From NCBI GenBank assembly GCA_013398275.1, contig VZSE01013368.1, forward strand, positions 1,130,236 to 1,194,235: a stretch of DNA of 64,000 bases, written 5' to 3'. Made by a program: the position numbers and the translations under genes. This document shows, piece after piece, positions 35,030-48,362 of the stretch. The stretch comes from Promerops cafer. Its lineage: Eukaryota > Chordata > Aves > Passeriformes > Nectariniidae. The notes beneath the pieces are model-generated. The model did not search any database and had not been told where the DNA came from. It saw nothing but the letters and a program-made list of their open reading frames with translations. How positions within the stretch are numbered: position 1 is the stretch's first letter; each line of letters starts with the position of its first letter.

Positions 35030-38000
35030 TGATTTATCTTCATTTGTCAGTTTGATGGACACGTGCTAATTGCGTGAGGAGGGTGCTCGTTTCCCCGCCG
35101 ATGCACGGCTTGTACAACAGGTGATATTTAGTTGCTAGTACACATCACTTGCTGGATGCTGCCTGCCAAACCTGTCATTAAGATTTCAGGTGTGTTTTTA
35201 TACAGGCAGAGTAAAATGGCTGGAGGCAATAGGATCATTTTTTTGGGGGGGGGTGTGTGGTAATGAGTTTACTCGCTCCTTTTCTGCTGGATGGCTGAGA
35301 AGCAATAACAATGCCCGATGTCTCAAAGTTTGTGTGCCATCAAGCATGATGTTACACTGTAGTTTTCTCGACTGGTAAGAAAATCCTGAACACAATTGGT
35401 TTTGGAGTTTTCTTGTAAAATATACTGTGGGAAAAACTCTACAGGATTTGGTTTTGTTTATCTAGCTTAAATATAAACAATCTTATTTTCATAATGTGTG
35501 AAATTTCTCTGTTTTAAACTGAGTGTTCATCTGCTTCGTCTGCAAGTGTCAGTTACTCATACATGATGACAGAATTGCATTAATGAAACAGTCAGGAACA
35601 AAATGCCAGGGCCTTCCCATTCTGTCTCTTGACACCCTGGAAATCCTAGTGTTTAGTTTTCACTTACTATAGCAGATTGCATAAGTATTGAAAAGAAATG
35701 CACCTAATCTTGAAATGCATTTTTGACCCCTTGTCTTTGACCCTGACACATGCTGGCATTGGAAATTAAGTTTTGGCAGTTTTGCTGCGTTCAGTAAAGG
35801 GAAGTTTGCAGAGGCAGACAGGAAATCCATTCCTACTCTGTAGATTTATCACAAAAATGCCGAAAGCAAACAACAAAGCAAGTTTGCTTTACTGGAAACA
35901 AACTCACACCTTTTCTCTTTCAAAGATCCTGTTTACAAGTTAAAGCCATGGCTCAGACTGTCTTTCTTCTTAAACTACCAATCTATAGGTGCTGCCTGAA
36001 GGCACTTGCAAAGGAAAAGATCAGGAGATATCCTGCTGCTATCATGGTCTAACAGAAGCACTTGATGTTCTGAATACCGGATGATTGTGTTTCAGTAGTC
36101 TGAGAGCCTGGAGAGCTGAAGCTGAAATGGAGGCACAGGTGTGCTGTCACCAGCAAAATGATTGCTCCGTGTAGAAAATCTCCAGCTGAAGTTACCCAGA
36201 CCAATACAAATCTTTCTGGTGCAAAGTGTATTCCCAATAAACCTATTAATGGGTTATATCATAAAAAGATTCTAAAAAGGTCAGTTGAAAGGACTCTTGA
36301 TGTTACCTTCCTCAAAGGCTCTGCCCACACTTGGAATAGAGCTGTGTTTGAAAGTGGTGTTGAGGCACAGTTTGAGTTCAGCTCTAGCTGTTCCATTAGC
36401 AGCCTGGCAAGAGCCTGGATGAGACATTAGAAACTATATTTTCTTCTTGGAGGAGGAGGGGAAGGTCCTGAATTTTGTTAGAATTAAACAAGGTGTTGTG
36501 AGGCACAAGTAGCTTTATTTAAAAAANTATGACTGGTTTTGTGCTAAACATTTTTCTATGTTACAGGTCATGGATGACACAAAATTCATTGTGCATTGCT
36601 TTTAAGACTATTGTCAGCGTGGGTTTCCTTCTCAGAATAGGCCCAATCCATATTTGGAGAGAATTGAATAAATTCATTATAGATTGTGAAACAGACCTAG
36701 CAATGAAAGTGTTATGAGAACATGACAAAAAATTGCTCCTGTCACATGGTGGCTGTGAAAGTTAATGCACAGGAAGAAGAAAGTGATGAAGGAGTAAAGG
36801 TATAGATTTCTTATGCTGGCTAGAAAATAAATGCAAAGTGTTTGTAGTATAACCGGGAAGAAAACCCAAGTATTTTGGTGCCCAGTTCTGCACTCTGTTT
36901 GCTGGCAAAGACAAATTTGCATTTTGGCACTCTAAAAGAGTGGTACATGTAGATGACTTGTTAGGATTTCCACTGGGCACTGTTGTTAGTACAGTTTCTG
37001 GTACACCATTTAAAATTATGTGAAACTCCATTTTAAATACAGAAACAGATACATTAAAAAGAAGTAAAAAATTCTTCTTTTTACTTTCAGTCTAGGAAAT
37101 TGCTGTTAACACTTTTTCCAAACCGTTTCCTCTTTCCTGAAGATGTTTTTACAGTCAGTGAAGTAGGCAGCATGGTGTAGCCAGGATACCAAACAGAAGA
37201 GAAACTCCAAATTTATATCCATAGCAGTTGCTGATGGCTGCTTTTTACTTTGCATTACCTCTTGCTGGCTGGTTCTGCATCATCACTCCCTTATGCATTT
37301 ATTACATTCTCAGTTATGACATGGAATTTTTTATTCGCAGTGAAAGATCACCTACAAATATAATGGAATTGTAAAGGTATTGTTACAATGCCTCACCTAA
37401 AAATTTGCTCAAGAACAGGTGCCTTATCTTTAAAATCCTCTTGATGGCACTGAAGCCTTAGATATATATACTCAGAGCTTTTTCTTTCGGGTACCAAATC
37501 CTATTATCTAGGTTAGCTCATCTGTATTCAAAAGATCAATGTTGCATTATTACAAAGATCCTTTCAAGTGTAAAAAGGATGGCACTTCATTACAGAAAGT
37601 AAAAGAAACTAATCAAACTTTCTTGGTGAAATCATTGACTTTTTATAGTAAAGGGCAAATTTAAGAATTTGAAAGTCCGAAATGTAAGAGTCTTACAGTT
37701 GAGGTTCTGTGCTGCTCTAACTTAAATCTTCTGTAGCACAGTCTTTGGATTTTCATATAATCTGGAGAAGCAAGTGGTGTGATTTAACTCTCCTGATGGC
37801 TTCTGGCTAAGCCAAGTTGGCATTTGCCCTGCTGCAATCTGATATTCTGTGTTGCTTAGAAAGTGTCCAGCATGCAAAGAGAGTCTTTATATCAGATAAT
37901 CTCTTTGCTGAGGACAGTTAGGTTGTGCCTTAGCACTATGTAGATATTCAGTTAACACAAAATCATAATATGTTTGAGTCCTTGTCTAAGATGTCTTTTA

Positions 38001-38950
38001 GCTTTGTGCAGCTTGTCATAACAAATAATTGGCTATTTTTTTTCCTTTTTGTTATGTTTCATTTGTGAAAGGACAGCATGGAGTTGTAGAGTTTCCTGGT
38101 TTATTTCTGATAGCCAAATCTCCTGTCTCATGCCTCTTACATGTAGCTTTCTACATGCTTTGTTACAGAGATGGTTATTACTGCTTTACATTGCCTGAGG
38201 ATAGATCCAGGACAGAACTCAGACCACTGAACTTCCACTCCTCAGTGCACTGGTACTGATTAGCAGCTCCTCTATAAACACCTCACTGTGAGTATTGGTT
38301 ATCACTTTTTTTTCCCCCCTTTTGCTTATTTCCTTGCCTGATTAGGTGACTTGTGTAGCTCACCAGACATTGGTAGGCCTTGCCTTTGAAAATGCTGCTC
38401 AGAATTCCCTTTTGTTGACTGAGTGCTCCGTTCATTTTCATGAATAAATCTCTAGCATCTGATCATCCACAGAAGTGAATATAAATGGCTTATGAATGCA
38501 GCCAAATAAAAATTCAGCTTTAGTTTGCATGCATATTCATGAATATTTCTTCTCACCACCTCCTTTCTCACTGACAACAGGCACGAGTGAAACTGCCAAA
38601 GGTCAGTGCAATAGCAGATCTCACCAGCACTAAAAGCAGATCAGTCCAACCAATTTGGACCAGTCTGCACTTTGAACTCCATCCCTGCTTCTCCATCACA
38701 TCCCAAATAGTCTTACATTTCCTTTGTGCAGGCAATACTGAACTGGTTGTTTTGTGGACAAGGTGAGGTATTGGAGACTGAAACCTACAATAAATTGTAA
38801 TTAACATGATATTTGATAATCCAGCTACTCTATCCTCAGTACTTCAAGTTAGCGGTGGTTGCTGGAGAAAACTGAGCATAAGGTAGTATTTTCCTCAAGG
38901 AGAGAAGGAAACATCTTTCCTTATGTTTTAGGATGGGTTCACCTTGGGAT
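35030..38950. other. Intergenic, no gene or repeat family recognised
   Basis: About 3.9 kb of AT-rich, unique-looking DNA. A single N at 36527. A stretch at 38440-38550 carries clustered homeodomain/POU-like words (tttgcatgcatattcatgaa), which could reflect a regulatory element but is only a pattern. Confidence 0.5.
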
Positions 38951-38954
38951 TTCT

Positions 38955-39089
38955 TGAGATGAGCTCAGTTGGTTGGAGCATGGTGTTAATAATGCTGAGA
39001 TCCTGGGCTGGATCCCTGTATGGGCCATTCACTTGAGCTGAACTTGATGATCCTTGTGGGCCCCTCAAACTCAGAATATCCTGTCATTT
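38955..39089 (+). mobile_element. tRNA-Ile-derived SINE with CR1-like tail (TguSINE1 type)
   Basis: The head (gagctcagttggttggagca, tggtgttaataatgctgag, ggatccctgtatgggcca) follows tRNA-Ile(AAU): the A-box region, an anticodon loop with taataa, and a B-box region mutated to ggctggatccc. The tail (gaacttgatgatccttgtgg, ctcaaactcagaatatcctg) follows the CR1 3' end used for mobilisation. This SINE type was described from zebra finch, so it points to a passerine. The 5' limit is approximate. The broken B box and anticodon arm argue against a working tRNA gene. Confidence 0.88.
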
Positions 39090-40130
39090 CCCATATTTCT
39101 GAAAACAGCTGGTATTGTTTGCTATCAGAGATGAGGTACTGGATTAGATGAGCACTTTATAGTTGTGGTGTTGGTAGTTTTTTTTGCTCCTGGAAATATT
39201 GGCAACAAATGTACTGCATAGGTTGTGCAAGTCTGTCAAAGTGTAGAAACATGTATTGGGCTGAGGTTTCACATTATTACCAATGCCATTGGGGAAGATT
39301 TGTAAGAACACATACAAACCTAGCTAGCAATTATTAGGTTATTTCTGGGAAATAATGGAAGACCACAAAAAACTAATTTCTTTTCTTTAGAGGTGATTGT
39401 ATTTACAGTTTGTAATGTGATTTCTATATTATGCTAGTTGTGTTTTTTTCCCCTACACTTTTTTATTATTATTATTTTTGGTGGGTGTTTATATTTTATC
39501 TAGTTGGCTGAAGTCACGTAACAGTTCTGTTAAAAATGTCCTTGGCACTGCTGCCCCAGAACAGAATGTACTAAAAAAAAGAAATGGAAATATCTTACCT
39601 TTCCCCCCCATGGCTTCTGTTTGCCTTTTCTGCCACTTATATTGCAGGTTTAGAAGATGCAGAACTGAAATCCTCTGCCATTTTACTGTGACTCAGGAAG
39701 GCTAAAGTAGACTGCACAAAGCTACCAAGCTGGATTTCAAGTTCTTTTATAGGGTTGTTTCCCTTACATTTCAGCATTTTATTTGCTCACCAAATGTTTT
39801 GACTGATTCATATCTTCAGGTGTTGATTTCAAGGGAAACACTCTGCTTGATCTAAAGAACAACACAAATAAATGTGGATTGTATCAGTAGCTTATTTTTT
39901 TAAGGCTCAAAGTAGTCTTACTCTTCTTCTGCAAGAATTTAGAGGAAAACAAGTTGTTTTTTTTTATTTTCTATAAACCTATGATATTGTTATCCATCCT
40001 TTCTAGAATATGACCTGACTTAAAAAGGTATTAAAAATATTTTCTGTGTTTTTAGACATCTTTTTCTGACTTAGAAAAATGACTTGTACAAAACCTAATG
40101 AAGACCAGATAGGCACAGCTGGCAAGTGAA

Positions 40131-40185
40131 TTCATTTCATTTCATTTCATTTCATTTCATTTCATTTCATTTCATTTCATTTCAT
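40131..40185. repeat. Perfect (TTCAT)11 pentanucleotide microsatellite
   Basis: Eleven uninterrupted TTCAT units, 55 bp. Perfect arrays of this length are usually polymorphic. Confidence 0.98.
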
Positions 40186-40189
40186 AGTA

Positions 40190-42175
40190 AATAAAGCTAT
40201 GATTTTTTGACTATTTTTATTTTAATAAAAGAAATGAATCTTCTACCTAGATTTTTACTTCTTAGGCTTATTGTCGATAGCTTAAAATTTGTCCTGGAAC
40301 TGCATGATTTTTCTTCCTATTTTCTTCTGGTGCTGTATCCCATGTGAATTAGAAGAGCTAACTTCTGCCAGGGGTACATGGAACTAGGGCACTCCATTGT
40401 CAGAGGATTTTGTTTGAAAATAGCAGAATGTTTCTGTATCTCAAATACTTAATATTAGCTTTACTGTTGGGAAGCACTATTTTAATTAAAAAGTTCAAAA
40501 AGTTCACTCCTTGGGTTCAAAAGTCACTACTTGGAGTGTTTGTGGCATTATAAAAATTCTGTGCCTGATAGGTTTTGAAAACATTAAGAGCATGTGAATA
40601 GTTCATTCATATTAGATCTTCATTTTGTTCAGCCATGCCCCTTCCTTGGTGTATTATCCTGTGTCAGGGACCAGCTACCCTGGCACGCACAGCCAGCACA
40701 GGCCAAATCCCTAATAGCTCAATTTTCTACTCCGTAGGCATTGGTGAGGGAGTTTAAGAGTAGAGTCCCAAAATACCTTTAATTCTGGTTAAGACCTGTG
40801 CCTGACTACAGTTAATTTTCTTCTTCATTATGATTTTGACTCCTGTGGCCCTGAGTGCATCTGGGTTTCCTGTTAATCCGTACCAAAAAAAAAGTCACAC
40901 TGATGCATCCACATATTCTATTAAGCCTGTCTTCCCATCACTTTATCTCATTAACTGCTTGATCAATGTCAAAAAAAGAATAATCTTTCATTAGCTCTCA
41001 ACTTCAAAAGACTCAGATTTTCAGATCAAACTGTTTCTCAACAGCTGTATGAAAGTCTATAAATCCAAGAGGTTAACTTCAAAGAACACCTTGTGGGTGT
41101 TCTGAAACCAGGTGACAAGTAAACAGTAATTTATGGCCAAAGATATGCTCTAATGAAATGCCTTTAAAACCATGGGTAATCTCCTAGTCTTCCCCTTTTT
41201 ATTCTAGTGGGTGGTTCCTAGACTGACAGCAATACAAGTGGATGGCTCAATTAGCCATGGAGCAAGCAGTGATGTTCCAGGGTTTTTACTGTACCATTCT
41301 ACCGACATGCTTGAAATCTGCTTCATTAGGAGTGGGAAGCTACTCCCAGCAAAAAAGGAACAGCTAGGTCTTCATTTTCACTTGCTTGCAGGCCTTTCTG
41401 TCAAAGCTGGTCAAGTTGAGTTTTATGGGCTGATGTGTTGAGCAGCAAAGCTTATCAGCAGCTGGTGTTCTAAGGGATGGTGAGTGGGAAGCTGGGAGGA
41501 AGGTCTGATGTTTTTGTCCTCTTCCATACCCATCTTATAGGGTAAGAGCATAAAGATTGTTACTTATTCCATGACTCAGGAGGTCTAACTGTTCCATGTG
41601 CGATGCTGCAGAAACTCAGGAAGTGATTTGAGGGAGGACATGCAGAACAAGTGGTGGTTGGGAAGAGAATGGCCTTATGGCACAATTGCCCCATATGCAA
41701 GTCCTGCCTCTTTCCAAATGCTTGACTGAGAGTATCAAAGGAAAATTTGGAGTGCTTTGGACTATGGTCTGAGTAATTTATTCCTTTACTCTGAGATTTG
41801 AAACCCACACCCTAATACAATGCTGAGAATTCTGGATGTTTTAAAGAGATTAGAAATCCAGGCCTAAGGAAAGTAAAAGTCATATCAGGTCATTGCTTCT
41901 GACATTTGTTATTATATGATCCTGAATGGAAACATCTGAATTATATTCTTCTGGAAGACAGATAGTAGTGTGTCACTCTATGAGGATGGAGGAGGAGAAT
42001 ACTTTTAGTTAGGACTGTTTCAAGTTTCTGCAAGTATTTATTCTGTTGCACAAGTAGTTTTCTCCACACCTTATTTTTATTAATATATCTTAATAATTAT
42101 ATACAATATATATCATTATATTAATTATTATTTTAATTCTTTGGACTTTGCCTTAACAGCTTAATCTTGTGTAAC
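40190..42175. other. Intergenic, nothing recognised except an AT-only stretch
   Basis: AT-rich unique-looking DNA. At 42064-42138 the sequence is almost pure A/T (taatatatcttaataattat and so on). No exons seen; the 76-codon frame at 41211-41441 is treated as chance. Confidence 0.5.
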
Positions 42176-42179
42176 AGTG

Positions 42180-42582
42180 AAGGAGGGGAAAAAAGGTCTT
42201 CCATGATAAATGCATATTCAAAAGGGATTGTGATGTGAGACCATACAGTGTTATGTTCAGCATATAAAGCCAGGGGGAAAGGGAGGAAGGAGAGGCAGGG
42301 TGTTGGGATGGTGACACTTTTAGTTAAAATCACTGTTATGCAGGTTGGAGCCCTGCTTTTCTGGGGAACACTGAATTCGTGCCTGGCCACAGAAAGTGCT
42401 GAATAAATTCCTTGCTTTGCTTTGCTTGTGTGCATGGCTTCTGCTTTGCCCGTTAAACTTTCTTTATTTCAATCCCCAAGTTTTCTCAGAGTTCTTGCTC
42501 TGGTTCTCTCCCCCATCTCACCAGTGAGGGGAGGCTGTGAGTGACTGCTGGGGCTGAGTTGCCAGCTGGGGTTAAACCACTA
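42180..42582 (+). mobile_element. ERVL-type LTR (old, 5' part eroded), plus orientation
   Basis: The order of recognisable LTR pieces is intact: a TATA-like catataaagcc (42260-42270), gagccctgcttttctgggga, aataaattccttgctttgct, a degenerate poly(A) region gttaaactttctttatttca, tctctcccccatctcaccag, and an end gccagctggggttaaaccac. This is the layout of a widespread avian ERVL LTR. It lacks a clear TG start and a target duplication; substitutions are many, so it is older than the LTRs at 33.1 and 47.9 kb. Confidence 0.75.
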
Positions 42583-42589
42583 TGCTGTC

Positions 42590-45500
42590 TATCAGCTCAT
42601 GAGAACCATAATGCTGCCATTGCTGGAACAGAGTGAAACAAGAAAAGATTTAATCTAAGACAGTTCTGCTCAAGAAAACCTTAGGCAATTTTACCCATAG
42701 GAATATTTTTGAGGTGAGGATCGTGGGGAAAACATACCCAAGTCTTTCTCTCTTCTTCTTTAGTCTTTCAGACCTATAATCTTCTCTATACTAGACCAAG
42801 CAGAAGTAACCCATTGCGCTCCATGGTAGCACAGTAGAAATTATTTCAAGCAGTAGTAAGTCAAATATCCTCATATGTGGAATGAAGATTTTCATGCTTG
42901 AGGCTGGCCATGATGAGCAGGGAAAGGTGATCCTACATAAAGGATTCTGTAAACTCAGGTCCCACCCCTACAGCTGCCTGCTGATATAGGGGCTCTTAAT
43001 TGGGTTTATAACTAAATAATTAAGTAAATGGTTAAACCTATTTCTAGCATAAACTGAATGCAAACGCCTCTTAGCTGAACAGTACATCAGAGATTTACCT
43101 TCTTCAGATTCATCCCTAGAGTTATGTAGTCCAAACTATGTAAAATAAACCTCCTGGTCTGTGACATGTGGCAATAAAACAAACATCTGGGTTTATTTTT
43201 TTCATAATATTGATTTTGAATTGAGTTGAAGGGGTAGCATGTGAATTGTCTGTGAATAAATTATAATTCAATGTGCTTGTTTTCTGTTCTGAGAGCTGGG
43301 CTTTGCCAGCTTAATGTATTTTAGTCAGTCTGAACAAAGAGACAAAACAAAGACACGATTTAGGTGACTCAGCTGGATGGTGTTTTCATAAAAATATGAA
43401 ACTGTGGATTATTGATTATTTTTAGCAGTTCATATATATGGCATAGTGGAGAGGGTTGTGGTTTTTCTGTTGTTGTTGTTTTTTTCCTTCTGAATGATAC
43501 TGGAACTTAAGGATTTTCACATGAATAGCTGCCATCTGCAGAGTGACTGGCGCTCATTGCTTTCAGAGGTATTTATACACTGAGTCTCTTTTGAATAATA
43601 AGAAGAATAATTCTATTATCCATTAAGATTTATAAAATTCCTACTAGCATCAAAAAGTATTGGACCTTTCAAAGATTTCCAGATCACTTATCTGTCCTTC
43701 CAGGTGGCCACTTCATACTTTAAAGTATGTGTATCTCTTGGGAAAAAGAATAAACCTCTTATACAGTCTTGTTACTCTTGAAGACACATCTCTCTGGCTA
43801 TTGAAGGGTTGATGCCAGACTATAGATGCAAAGTAAAATCTTAATGGTCTGATTATAGCAAAACTTGCCTGTGTGAATTTGTTCTGCTCCTGAGTACTGA
43901 TCAGTTTCAGAGTGGTGTTTGTAGCAGTTTGGGGCTATTAGGCTATTTGCAAAGGAGAATTTTGAAGCTTTAGCTTACAAATGAATATCCTAGAGTGCTC
44001 TAATCTGTTTCTACACTCTTGCTGTCAGCAGAACTACAGATGTGATTCTTGACTATTGGACTTGTCCTCACAAGTGCCTTTGTCTTAAAAAGGTGCAGGC
44101 AGAAGTGCAATGTGAAATCAGGCTGGGTGTCTCTCCCTCACTGCAGGCCCCTTGAAGTGCCCTTTCTGTGTCTTCTGGCCTCACAAACCGTTTTTCTCCT
44201 GGTCCCCTTTTGTAGCTGCCCACGTGTGTTTTGTGTCCACCACTGAAAAGCCAAATCCTTACCAAGTGTTTGGTGATGGAGCAGCGTTATTTACCCGGCG
44301 TGTAAAAGAGGCAGTGAGCAGGGAAACAACACTAACACGTCAAACTTCTTGATCTGTGGGCCATTAAGCCTCCAGATTGTTTTTAGTTAGCAACATTTTA
44401 CAGTGTAAATGATGACACTGCTGAGGCAGGGAGGTGTGGGAGACAGATAAGGTGTCTGAAGTGATTAATTGGTGTTCCAGTGACCATGCTAATTTTGTGT
44501 GGTGTGGGACGCCTATGTACATTTCCTTGTCTGATGCAAACAAACACAGATGTATCCTCCTCCCCCTGCCTTTCATTTAATTATGGTCCATAACAACTAA
44601 TCCCTTTTCCTAGCCTGAGAGCAACCTTCTCTGAAAGTTTTGTTACTCTTCTCTTACTCATGTGCTTTGTGAAACTTGGTGGCCCTTCAGTTAAGGCATG
44701 AAGGCCACACATGCACCATTGCTTCTTCAGAAAAGCACTAAAGCCTCGAGGCAGACATTTGGAAATACTGATCAAGTTCTTTCAAGGTGGGTGTCAGTGT
44801 TAAGACCAGATAAAATTGCCTGTCCTTCTGCTCTTCAGCTGCACAAGGAAGGTACATTCAATTCAAAGGGAACCCTGGATCCACACCATAGAGAACTGCT
44901 GTGAGCAGGCTCAGCAGAGAGCTCTCAAACTGCTGGTGTGCAGATGCTCAAGTAGTCTTTGCTCCTTGGGAAGTGCCCATCCACTGGGCCATCCAGGCAG
45001 GTTGAGGGGGCAGCATTTGAAGGCTGACACCCTCCTTGCCTACGCTGCATCTGTCTTTTGGATTGCTGGGAACTTTCATATTCTCTTTCTGCTGCCTTTT
45101 TCCAACACTTCAAAAACCTTTTAGAGTGTGCTTGTCTCACAGCTCACATGATTGGGCATGTCTAGTACTATCCTGCTGTTCAGTGCAGATGTGATGACAC
45201 TGTAGGACAGTGTTGTTCAAATGAAGGCAAAGATCATGTCAGTGAACATAAGGGGAACTTGTAAAAGTGTGGTACCCACAGAAGAAGAGAGGGATATTAA
45301 GAGAAAGCCTGGGCTAAGCATTAGTAAGCAGATATTCAGCTGCAGAAGTAGAGTACTCAAAGGCAGCTGAGTGCAGAATGAATCAACAGATGAATCAGTG
45401 AAAGTTATTCAGAGGTTAATTCAGCAAATGGATTTGTATGGAAGCTTATTCATATTTTCTCATTTTCATGAGGAGTTTTGCCTGAATAAGCAAGCTTGAT

Positions 45501-47930
45501 TGAGCCTGCAGTTGTTGCATTACTATTAAAATTGTTGTTTGCACTACGTGAGCTGGACATTCAGATCCCTCAGGCAGCTGGGAAAACGTCAGCCCTACCC
45601 AGGTAATAAATACCATCCATGTTGACCTGCTGCAGGACACTGTTTCCCTTGTTCCTGGAGGGCTGAAAGAGACTGTTACTGCCTTCCAGGATAACTGTTC
45701 TGATCTCTTAGTTTGGGCAAAAAACTAATGCATTTGTCTATAAAATCATAGATTCAATATGCCCAGGTATCCTTTGTGTATAAAAGCCCAGAAACAGGTT
45801 AAATCAATCAAGTTTTCTAATGAACAAGTCACACAGACAATATCTAGGTACAGGAAGGAATCTCTTCCAGCTGCATCCAATTTATGATATGCTTATGTAA
45901 ATTTAAATGTCTTTATACTCATGCACAAGAAATCACTGAAATTAAAAAATTTAAAAGAAGTAGGCAGTCAATGGCCAGAAAGTCTGGAAAGGTCCAGTAC
46001 ATGGGCTGAGCTCAAGAAGATAGTCTGAAAATATATCCAGAGTTTGTTCAGCATACCTTCAGCATTTTGTGAAGCGAAAAAGCTGAGAAATGTCCTGTTC
46101 TTGCCTACGTTTTCTTTTTAAGAGCTGAGAACTTGACACTTCAGTTTTTTTGTGTATGTGCATGTCTTCTGGTTTGAATTTTGAAAAGACGTGTATTGTT
46201 TTGTATGTCTGCAATAAGAGAGAGAAAAACATAGGCCACAGCTTGAGAACCACCTGTGAGTAACTTGCTCTTTCATTTTTAGCTCATTTTGTTTTGTGAT
46301 GTGTTGGCATGTATTGATTACATGGGTAGATTTTCAAGATGATGAGCTAAAGAAATTGAGCAGCACATGCAGTGAGAATAAAACAGTTTGATCAAGAATG
46401 ATATTTTTAATTCCAACTTAGATGCCACTTGATTTGTGCCATACTCTGTCTTTACCTGTTCACTGTTTAGTTGCTCTGTTGTAATCTTGAGTCTAAATAA
46501 ATTTGAATTTAGCACCATAAAAACATGTTTTTCTTTTTCTTTTTTTTTTTTTTTTTACTTTCTTACTTTGCTATCATTTAAAATTTAACCTGACTCCTGC
46601 ACATCTTTCATAGATTTTGATTGTGAAATTTGATCTATATTAATTCCAACTAAATGATGTGGAATGGGAGTGGTAGGATAGTCAGACTCTCTCGGTTTGG
46701 GGATGGGGCTGGGGGGAGTGAAGGACAGAAATTACAGGAATATTTAATACTGCAGAATAATGCAATCATAAATAATTCATGGAAAAATAGGTTTTTTTTT
46801 TCCTCGCTGCATTTTCTCATATCACTGAAAAATCTAATTGAATATGAAGAGAATAACAGCACTAAGATATGTCAATAGGATAATTTGCAAAAGACAGAAC
46901 ATGTCTTTTCACAGGGGCATAGTGAACTTCAGGAAAAATACCCACCAAACTGAAGATTACTGCCTATCTTTAGGTTGTTTAGTTTAGTACTATGTTTTAC
47001 ATCTTATCCTTCTTTCTTTTTTATTCTTCCTACTTACTTTTTTGTTGTTATTGTTCCAAAATGAATGAAGTAACGAAACTAATTTAGACTGTCAGAGGAT
47101 TTACAGGGAATGTACTTGAAAAGGTTGTGAAGGGTGATAACGTTAAAGATGATAGTCTGCACCCTGATTTGGACATTTGGGCTTGCTGTTTGACCAGGCT
47201 GGTGTCTGATGCCAGGGATCAGGGACAATAAATCAGATTTTTTTTTTCCCTACCATTTTTCTTTCTTGCCAAATTTCGTAGTTAAAGGCTGTGGCTTATG
47301 GGGTGGGGGACTTCAGTCTTTGTGGCTCCATTTGCTCTAGTGGAGATGGAATGACTTCTTGCTTATACAGAATTGATTGAAGTAAAATGAATGCAAGTTG
47401 AAGGAAGCGAAGGAGAAAACTACATTAAGTGCTGTGTGCTACACCCTGTATGAGAGGGAAGGGGGTTACAATAACTTGCACAGCCATAAGTGTTTTAGAA
47501 ACCACATCTGTGAGAGAATGTCCTGGATTGACCAAGTCATTTGGTAAATGATTTTCAGTCCCTGCAGTTGACTTTGCTCAACTTTGCATAAACTACTGAA
47601 CATTCTGTGGAGCTGTGACTGCAGTCCTTGGTACAGCTTCTAATTGCAAGGGGACAGTACTGTTTTATGCACTCTGATATTTTGTATACAGTGCACCAGC
47701 ATGTTCTGCTAGTGCTGTATGTGATTCTGGGGAGCTTTAGCAAAAAGATGAAACACTGGAGTTGGCTGAATTTCTGCCTCATGAAGCACAGCAATTAGGT
47801 GATTTCTGCCACCACCAACCTCTGACCTGCCTTCCCTTAGCTGCTCTTTCTGTGCCAGGGCTCTCTGTCAGCCTTTTAGGGAGGAGAAATGACTGTGGTA
47901 AAACCAAACCAGAGGCTGAGTCCATTCTGC
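42590..47930. other. Intergenic, no gene or repeat family recognised
   Basis: About 5.3 kb, AT-rich. A T run lies near 46530-46556. Candidate frames (44049-44246, 44816-45124 and others) lack domains and splice signals that would join them. Confidence 0.5.
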
Positions 47931-47934
47931 ATAG

Positions 47935-48362
47935 TGAGAGGAAAGATGTGTGCTAAAGTCTTTCCAAACAGTCCCATGGGTGAAGGTGTGGGTGCCTTTG
48001 GAATGGGTCTGAATGTCTCTACTGACTTTGGGCAGCAGGTTTGTTACCGGGCCCAGACAAGGGTCTGCACAAGGCTGAACCTCGGAACTCTGGGCTAAAA
48101 CAGTGGGTTCAAGGGGGGATATGGGACAGGCGGTTCGGGAAGGCTGTGCCTCCCTAGTGCCTCGGCAATGGGGAAAGGAAGAGGGCACCGTGCGGCCGGG
48201 AATTTGGGATAAAAGGAGGCTGCACCACTGAACCCCCGAGAGAGGGAAAACCCCGCGGGTGTGTGCCCCGGTGGACTCTGTCCCTTCATTTGAATAAAGC
48301 TGAAGGACTCCTCTGTCTCCTTTTTGGACATAAACCTCTGGTGCTTGTGGATTCTCCTGACA
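47935..48362 (+). mobile_element. Solo LTR of a class-I-type endogenous retrovirus, plus orientation
   Basis: 428 bp, TGAGAGG...CCTGACA, the same family as 33147-33574 but in the opposite orientation, with about 8 differences. TATA-like gggataaaagg at about 48207-48217 and AATAAA at 48293-48298 mark U3/R. The flanks read atag before and atgg after, a 4-bp target duplication with one change. No internal retroviral sequence. Frames on the minus strand across it mirror those of the other copy and are not evidence of protein. Confidence 0.88.

Noticed and set aside
38961..39028. A functional tRNA-Ile gene
   Set aside because: The head lacks a paired acceptor stem, the B box is mutated, and it is joined directly to a CR1-like tail, so it is a SINE copy.
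33147..48362. A full-length provirus between the two class-I-type LTRs
   Set aside because: The LTRs point in opposite directions, each has its own target duplication, and no gag, pol or env sequence was seen between them.
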